Positions 58,301-64,000 of a DNA stretch of 64,000 nucleotides are shown here, in pieces. Origin of the DNA: Platynereis dumerilii (taxonomy: Eukaryota > Annelida > Polychaeta > Phyllodocida > Nereididae); NCBI GenBank assembly GCA_026936325.1, contig JAPTHN010000008.1, positions 52,803,706 through 52,867,705 of the forward strand, read 5' to 3'. Made by a program: the position numbers and the translations under genes. The notes under the pieces were generated by a model. It was not told where the DNA came from. It did no database searches and worked only from the letters and a program-made list of their open reading frames with translations. Position 1 is the stretch's first letter; each line of letters starts with the position of its first letter.

Positions 58301-61300
58301 TTTGGCTTCCCTGAAAAGAGGAAGAAGATTTTGAATAGCACGTAATCTGAATGAATAAACAATGAGTGATTTTTATCAAATCAAAATAGTTGACTAATGG
58401 TCCCTTCTGTAAATGTACTTACTTCCAAGCCAGTGCGTAAGACACAGTCGTTGCAAAACAGCCGAGTATAGACAGAATGCAACCAATCAAAGAGATATGA
58501 CCCAGAACCTTGGCATGTAGTCCTTCCTACAATTACAGACAATACATGTGAACAATTGCTTCTGTTATAATGGCTGATTGGATGTGAAAGATCCATTGTG
58601 TGACGGGGAATCAAGTTCCAGTTGAGGGTGTCCATAAAACTGTCTATTTTGTTTTCAGTATTCAAAAACTTTTACTGAAAGATAATACTCACAGCTACAT
58701 GAGGACTGACGAGTATTGCAAAGTTGGTCAGATGGTTGCACTCGCAGGTCGTCTGATTGTCATCGGTGGTCTTCAATGAGCAGCCTTCTTGGGACCAGTA
58801 TCCACTGCAAAGTAATCACTATTAATCATCGTTTTTATCATTGATGAACATTTACCCTTGGCTCATCTATTAACATTTCTCAAATTATACGCACCTAGAT
58901 GCTGAAGTGTAGTTCCAGAAAGAGCAGAGTATCTGTTCCTCACCAAATAAAGTACTCTGAAAATAAGAGATGAATGTTCATGTAAAATTATTGCCTCAGT
59001 AACAAGTTTAAAAAAGAGTTGTTTGACTTTGCAATACTTATACATACATTCAGAGGTCTAAGAAGGAGAGTGATACTAGGATGAAATGTAAATCCAGATT
59101 CAAGGTCCTCAACTGTCAGTGCTCGGATTCTTGAATTGATGGTCATGCTGGAAATATTATTATGTGACATGATGATTTTCAGTCGTCGTGGATATTTGGT
59201 TTATAGGTGGGAACAACGTTATTGCATGTCAGAATGCTTTCAATTATTGCTCTACAATTTGAAAATGCAGGAATATTTGGCAACATTATAACCAAGGTCC
59301 TTACTTGGCAGATGGCATCAACCTGTCCAAAGTCATGTGGTATGTTGCCCACATCACAAGATTCTCAGTTCCAGTATCTTGTAAAAACAAAAACATGGAT
59401 GTACTTCAACCGCCGACTTGCAAAATAAGCTTTTTTATTGTCTCACACCTTTGAATTTAAGTTGTACAATCTAAGCCTATAAATCTATGCATACTCAAAT
59501 TATATTTATCTATTGATAGCTATTAACTAATATAACCATTTTAAGAAACCAAGTATTCTGAATTGATTGCATAGTAAAGAAGGGACATAGGGTCTGAGTT
59601 GAACATTGCCTGTTTTAATCTAACCTAGTTAGATGTATTATAAGTTATTTTAAATGACACACCGTAAAACGGGGTTACTTTGGCCGTTCTTACTACATTG
59701 GCCGCCAAATGAGAAAAAGATTCAGTATCCTGTATCTCTCAAACCAATATAGATATCAGGAAATTTCTTTTTGCATCTGCCAGAGTAACTTGTCCACTTC
59801 TTATGTACATTAATTTTGTTTCAATATCATGATACCAGAGCTTCTTGTGAAGGCCATTCTGGGAAAAAACAGATTTTCTAAAAAGTGTGATTTTGCAGGG
59901 AAGTGTCTACTTTGTTCTGGGTGGGTCAAGTGCAAGCTTACGCAGCAAAAATTGTGGATGATTATTAAAGATAATATATCTCAGTTTCAAACTACACAGG
60001 ATTTGTTTATATGTCATGCAATTTAGTGAGTTTAGGGCTCTGGCCAATGTTACCCCAAATCTCCAAGTCAGTGTCGGGGTTTCTTTGGCCCCCTGGAAAT
60101 GGCAATTGGCAAGAGTTGAAACAGTTTGTAGTTAATAGCAGTCAAGGAGGTATAAACCTTGATTTGACAAACAGTTGTATGACCCTGAAAATTATGTTGA
60201 CTGCCATAGATGCTAAAAAAATACCATAAATGGTCCAATGCAATAATTGCAATTTATGTCTGTTAACAAGCATAACATAACGATGATGTACTGGCTGCTA
60301 GGGAAGCTGTGAACCACCATAGACTATGATTTCATCCAAAATAGCATTAGACAAAGTTATTTCATCTTGGATTATTTTTTATGGTGTTTGTCAACAAAAT
60401 GTAACATCGGTGAATTACCCAAAAAATTGCAAATTCGAATAAAAACGTAAAATGTCGTATGAATATATATGATATGATTGATACAATTATTTTTTAAATG
60501 ACACCTTTTATGACTGGTAGCATATCTTACATTCTTCCTGAAAACTGGGGTATGTTTACACAATGTCATTCTGAATTAGGAGGCAGTAGTACACGGAAAG
60601 TGGTGCACATGTCAATACTTAATTTTTGTTCAGAGGTGTCATTTAAAAAAAAAATTGTATCAATCATATCATATATATTCATACGACATTTTACGTTTTT
60701 ATTCGAATTTGCAATTTTCTGGGTAATTCACCGATGTTACATTTTGTTGACAAACACCATAAAAAATAATCCAAGATGAAATAACTTTGTCTGCCACAGC
60801 GAGCTTGAACAAACCTTGGGGTTAAAAAAATTGACCAAGAAAACGGTAAGCGCAGTGATGTAGAGAAAGGTCAGACGACCATTTTGATGTATCAAACTAA
60901 AAAATCTGTTGGAAATTTTTTGAGTTAGACAAATGTTCGTCTAACCTTCCTTTACATTACTGCGCTAACCGTTTTCTTGGTCAATTTTTTTAACCCCAAA
61001 GTTTGCTCAAGCTCGCTGAGCTGCGAATGAGTCAAAACTCTCTGAGAAAACAAAACAATATTCCTCAGCTTGTTGGTTGGCCAGAATAACATAACTAATT
61101 AAATCATACTGTGGTGTATGGTATTACATGCTCAAAATCTAAGGCGGCCAATGTTACCCCAACTCCGGGATTACTTCGGCCGACCCTTCAATTATGTAAT
61201 AAAACATGTAGAACCATCATAGATTTTGGAAAGCTTTTTGACAGACGAAAACCTCAGTGAACTGGCTGTGTTATGGCACAAAACTATTAATATTCAATAA

Positions 61301-61566
61301 ATAGTTTTTCCCAGAACACAGATTTAGTGCTCCCAAACGGCCAAAGTAACCCAGTTTCATGGTACTCATATTATTTTAAGTCATAACATGTGACATACTC
61401 TTGGCAAATTCTTTCAGAGTTTCAGACTTGACTTCAATGCTGTCAATAGGGATTGATGATTTAGTTGAAGAATAGTCAACATTCCACCGAGGAGGTCCTT
61501 CGTGCTCATCCTCGTTGAAGTAAACAGCTGTTGTCAGGTTCTTGGGTAGAGATACGGCCTGGATGG
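48760..61566 (-). CDS. adhesion G-protein-coupled receptor (5' exons not found)
   Basis: A class B2 receptor that signals from the plasma membrane after autoproteolysis at the GPS. Thirteen phased exons: 61399-61566, 59323-59377, 59048-59147, 58895-58956, 58693-58804, 58423-58526, 58208-58310, 57593-57749, 57331-57400, 57118-57184, 49116-49325, 48979-49020, 48760-48885. They give 457 residues and a TGA at 48760-48762. The GAIN end and GPS ([20 protein letters not shown]) are followed by TM1 ([20 protein letters not shown]), TM2, TM3 with LLHYFWL, TM4, CWLERSN, TM5, TM6 with [10 protein letters not shown] and TM7 with [16 protein letters not shown]. The tail is short and S/T-rich. The HL-T cleavage site and both GPS cysteine pairs are intact. 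The start and N-terminal domains lie right of 61566. The 7.8-kb TM5 intron is almost all minisatellite. The exon at 59323-59377 has a weak donor and is the least certain. Confidence 0.9.
49309..50425. repeat. splice-acceptor minisatellite, left block (12 units)
   Basis: Twelve units alternating near 93 and 97 bp; the difference is CCATCCAATTGCAG versus C(C/T)ATTTGCAG. On the gene's strand each unit reads TTTCTTCCTCCTTTTGCAG then GCCAACGTGGCAGT. The first unit (49309-49340) is the true acceptor and exon start, where the sequence is TTCCTCCTTTTGCAG then GCCAACTTGGCAGT. Confidence 0.96.
50426..53025 (+). mobile_element. LINE (endonuclease end and reverse transcriptase) inside the minisatellite
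   Basis: Open segments 50409-51119, 51129-51434, 51509-51826, 51801-52538 and 52460-52903 follow each other with few breaks. The first ends the AP-endonuclease ([18 protein letters not shown], the SxIDHF motif). Then come RT motifs [71 protein letters not shown] and [13 protein letters not shown]. The 3' end is GAATAAAGAATTTC followed by CAAACAAACAAAC. It is 5'-truncated and lies antisense to the receptor. Clade uncertain (CR1/L2/Jockey supergroup likely). The insertion replaced about 8 bp of a unit (AGCTATT left, CTATTTGCAG right). Confidence 0.9.
53026..57075. repeat. splice-acceptor minisatellite, right block (43 units)
   Basis: Forty-three units of the same ~93/97-bp repeat. Marker variants (GTTGTTATTACTAACTGCCA followed by TGTTGGCCTGCGAAAGG) recur near 54547, 55396 and 56148. 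So blocks of about 849 and 752 bp, nine and eight units, have been duplicated in turn. The last units (56900-57060) are the most diverged. A 60-residue open frame repeated at 54621, 55470 and 56222 is a by-product. Confidence 0.96.
57118..58526 (-). CDS. TM1-TM5 exons of the adhesion GPCR
   Basis: 58423-58526 TM1; 58208-58310 TM2 ([20 protein letters not shown]), whose intron uses a GC donor (AAG then GCAAGT); 57593-57749 TM3 and start of TM4 ([30 protein letters not shown]); 57331-57400 rest of TM4 ([20 protein letters not shown]); 57118-57184 loop 2 and TM5 ([20 protein letters not shown]). The conserved TM3 cysteine and the loop-2 CW are present, so the usual disulfide can form. All phases agree. 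Confidence 0.92.
57972..58150. mobile_element. short hAT-like MITE, tentative
   Basis: It begins CAGTGGCGATTGC and ends, inverted, CAGTGGTCGATCC. ATGAT flanks both sides. CAGTGGCG is a common hAT terminus, but the expected 8-bp duplication is not complete. Intronic in the receptor gene. Confidence 0.45.
58693..59377 (-). CDS. GAIN domain end and GPS exons
   Basis: Exons 59323-59377 ([17 protein letters not shown]), 59048-59147 ([30 protein letters not shown]), 58895-58956 ([20 protein letters not shown]) and 58693-58804 ([29 protein letters not shown]). The C-x-FWN, W-x-x-x-GC and C-x-CNHLT-FA-L spacing is the canonical GPS. Cleavage is expected between L and T, leaving [12 protein letters not shown] as the tethered agonist. 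Known for the family: the agonist begins with T/S and has hydrophobic residues at +3 and +6/7, as here. Confidence 0.93.
59664..61362. mobile_element. 1.7-kb TIR element with two internal long hairpins
   Basis: The ends ACCGTAAAACGGGGTTACTT and, inverted, ACCATGAAACTGGGTTACTT both continue TGGCCGTT. Inside are inverted arms 60349-60506 / 60634-60793 (~158 bp, nearly perfect) and about 60815-60885 / 60945-61015 (AAAAAAATTGACCAAGAAAA, CGGTTAGCGCAGT). It also holds internal echoes of its own end (GGCCAATGTTACCCCAACTC). No coding capacity. Lies in the GPCR intron between exons 59377 and 61399. Confidence 0.78.
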
Positions 61567-62070
61567 CTAAAAATAGAAAGTTAAGGTAAACAGCTGTTGT
61601 CTAGTCTAGCAGATCAGTAATACATTGCAGGTCGAATTTGCCGCCCTGGATGTGTGTCGGCACTTTACACACTAAAGCAATGTCAGGGGGGTATAAACAC
61701 ACTGTACCTTTCAGTAGGTGATCTGCTTTCGGTATGTGTAAAATACCTGTTTCAGCTGGCTGATGTATCATTAGAACGGACAAAATCATATTTATGCATG
61801 GGTCTGATCGTACACCAGGCTTCCATGACAGCCATTCGGTAACCTTGTTATGATGTGGGATTGATGGACCCCCCTCACTCAAGAGTCAACAAGTCATTTG
61901 TAAAACTTTTTGAGAACTGGATGGCTAAAAATAGAAAGTTAAAGTAATTTTGTCCACCTGTGATATACTAGATGGGAGTGATTAAACCAAGTAGTCAAAA
62001 CAAAACCTAAGAACACCAATAAAGCTAAAAGTGTGGAAAATATTGCTAGTGTTTTATAATAGCGTGAGTT
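61567..62070. other. upstream intron or flank of the GPCR
   Basis: No further exon could be placed. GGATGGCTAAAAATAGAAAG, which spans the acceptor of the exon ending at 61566, is repeated at 61919 and in shorter form at 62288. The sequence 61970-62070 is repeated at 62320-62424. Confidence 0.5.
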
Positions 62071-62269
62071 CTATAATAATAATTATAATAATATAGTATG
62101 ATTTCATATAGCGCCCATTCCAGATAAATCTGCTCACCGGCGCTCACCATACTGAACGGCAATCATACCAATCATTATAGTGATAACCTCTAGACATGGC
62201 CGGAGCGGGGTTTGAACCCACGTCCTCATGTGTACAAGGCGGGAATGCTAACCATTGTACCACGGAGCC
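62071..62269 (-). mobile_element. tRNA-derived SINE with LINE-like tail
   Basis: The head GGCTCCGTGGTACAATGGTT resembles a tRNA 5' half. The A box TGGTACAATGG is at 62252-62262 and the B box GGTTCAAACCC at 62208-62218. The body leads to GAGCAGATTTATCTGGAATG and GGCGCTATAT, then an (ATT)-rich end. The tail matches that of the CR1-like LINE at 25332-26148. A related copy of the flank at 62401-62424 lacks the SINE and shows the pre-insertion state. Confidence 0.85.
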
Positions 62270-63060
62270 ATATCAAGTGATCTGTGATGGATGGCTAAAA
62301 TATGAAGTAATACTGAATGGGAGTTATTTAATCATCTTGTCAAAACAAAAACTAGGAACAACAATAAAGCTAAAAGTGTGGAAAATATTGCCAGTGTTTG
62401 GCGTGAGTTCTGTCAAGTGATCCCTGCACTGTCAATCATTTCATTATGATTAGTGCTCTGATTGGTTGATATTGGTTCAACTTGAGAGTAGTTAATTTGA
62501 TCCATATATGTCATGCCCAGGCTGCATTTTGTGAATGTTCTTGCCCAATTTTTCATCTAACAATTTGAGACAAGAATTGTAATAAGACATTTATATTATT
62601 TGTGCAGTTGTATGAGTGGGATACAGATAATCTGCATTGATATCTCCATGTATAATGTATATAAATGCATAATTTTAATGGAGGCCATTGTTCAATAGAT
62701 TTAATTACATTATATATATATTCATATATTGAAATAAAATAGCAACTGAAATTTGTACTGTTGATAGATAGATGGCCAGAGAGATAGATGGATAGATAGG
62801 CAGATAGATGGATGTTCAGTTGCAAAATAGTGTATTTTCATTAGTTTAGCACACTTTTTTCCTAAATTTAGAATTTTGTGGTCTGCTCTGGTCGACTGTG
62901 GCTCATTCAAATCACCCTTAATACTGCCTTTTATGGCCAATGAGATTTCTGCTGCATAATTGAGTTGGTGAAATCAAGGTCCGAGGTCATCAGAGTTATA
63001 CATTATTTCATTTCACACTCTATGTTGTTGTTGATTTGTTTCACAGTTTGACCTAACACT
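62270..63060. other. flank with GATA/GATG microsatellite
   Basis: No exon recognised. A short GATA/GATG tract lies at 62762-62815. Confidence 0.45.
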
Positions 63061-63069
63061 TATTTTCAC

Positions 63070-63790
63070 AAATGGGGAATGCTTTAAAAATGGTTAGAAT
63101 TTATTAAAGCATTTCTATAGCTGCAATTTTCCAAAATGGCTGCCATAAATATCTTTTTGTCTGTAACTTCGGAAGTAATTGTCATATTCTTACGATGTTT
63201 GGTCTACAAACTTGTTTTTCATATATAAGGAATCTAGTTTCCAAGTTTCAAGGTTTTTTCATTATTCAAATTAGATTTTGTCATAAATATTTCGGTGTGA
63301 CTGGCCTATTTTTGTGAGCTGTAAACCATCTGAGTGGTAGTGAATCACAATGTCATGTCCCCAACTGGGATTTTCTAGTGTTGCAGACATGTTGCTTCAT
63401 GTATCTGCTCCTCAAAAACCAACTTTTTTGGATTCCACATCGAGGAAATCTTCATATTAAACCCAAAATCACCAAAATAAAACAATTACATCCATGACAA
63501 AATTCTTAATACATTCCTTATATATGAAAACATATATGTATACCCAAACATTATTAGAATATGATAATTACTTTGGAAGTTACAGACAAAAAGATGATAT
63601 TTATGGAAGTCATTTAGGAAAATGGCTTCTATAGGAATGCTTTACTTAATTCTAACCACTTTTAATGCATTCTCCTTATTTGAAAACATATATTCGACCC
63701 AAAAATCATGAAAATATGACAATTATTTCCCAAAGTTATAGTCGAAAATGTATTTTTGGCAGCCATTTTGGAAAATGCCGGTTTCTAGAG
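63070..63790. repeat. inverted dispersed repeat
   Basis: 63070-63230 (CCAAAATGGCTGCCATAAAT, TTTTTGTCTGTAACTTC) is inverted at 63530-63660, and a third related stretch follows at 63660-63790 (GCAGCCATTTTGGAAAATG). The same GCAGCCATTTTG theme appears at 24395, 36705 and 41765. Confidence 0.65.
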
Positions 63791-64000
63791 TTATGCTAAG
63801 GATTGCCGATGTCTATCCAAAAAAATTCGAAGTTTGGATACCTACCAACAAAAGTCAATCATAAAACTTAGCACACATATAAATTTCTACTGGTCTATAG
63901 GCTGGCTCCAGGACCATGAACCAAATCTGAAAACTGCAGTCTTTCCAATTTTCCTTTGCCAAATGTGTAAAGAACTTTTTTATCAGCATGGTATAAATTT

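Noticed and set aside
62196-62269. Functional tRNA gene
   Set aside because: The A and B boxes are good, but the acceptor stem does not close and the sequence runs on into a SINE body and tail.
1-64000. LTR retroelement, endogenous virus or Polinton
   Set aside because: No paired long direct repeats with gag/pol, integrase, protease, capsid or envelope motifs were seen. All RT sequence found is of non-LTR type.

Overview
This is a AT-rich animal nuclear window. The genes are split into short exons with GT-AG introns (one clear GC-AG), and it is packed with LINEs, a tRNA-derived SINE, many TIR-bearing non-autonomous DNA transposons, minisatellites and microsatellites. No prokaryotic signals were seen. 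The gene families (a C-type-lectin receptor tyrosine phosphatase and an adhesion GPCR) and the repeat style suggest a marine invertebrate deuterostome, most likely an echinoderm. That assignment is inference, and the species cannot be read from the sequence.

Layout. (1) 101-12479, minus strand: a receptor-type protein tyrosine phosphatase with a signal peptide, a C-type lectin-like domain, a short stalk, one transmembrane helix, an R/G-rich juxtamembrane segment and the first part of a PTP domain. I could place 16 exons whose phases all agree, giving 516 codons to the left window edge. The catalytic loop lies outside the window. Its introns hold several TIR elements, three of them with clean target-site duplications. 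(2) 12.5-48.3 kb: about 36 kb with no recognisable host gene. It holds 186-bp tandem repeats, a 2.1-kb foldback element, an hAT-type element with a perfect 8-bp target duplication, a TA-flanked element, a CR1-like LINE tail and a second LINE lying in a 5-6 kb tandem duplication. Within that duplication the LINE tail is inverted in one copy. Further along come a G/C-rich minisatellite with inverted halves and two long inverted-repeat elements. (3) 48760-61566, minus strand: the 3' part of an adhesion GPCR (GAIN/GPS and seven-helix region plus the C-terminal tail, 13 phased exons, 457 codons plus stop). Its N-terminal exons lie beyond the mapped part. (4) 61.6-64 kb: upstream intron or flank of that gene, with a SINE and inverted repeats.

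The most unusual signal is in the 7.8-kb GPCR intron between the two exons that encode TM5. The intron is almost entirely a minisatellite of 55 units of about 93/97 bp, split by a LINE. Each unit is a copy of the intron's own 3' splice acceptor plus the first ~14-16 bases of the next exon, so the real acceptor is preceded by 54 near-identical decoys. A weaker version of the same pattern (three copies) occurs at the acceptor of the exon ending at 61566. Other highlights are a 401-bp TIR-flanked unit at the GPCR stop codon that carries a diverged copy of the same gene's TM4 exon, and a SINE whose 3' tail matches the tail of a CR1-like LINE in the same window.

Both host genes are membrane receptors on the same strand. 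Nothing in the sequence shows that they act together. Exon borders were derived by hand from splice consensus, reading frame and family motifs. Identity levels are by-eye estimates.
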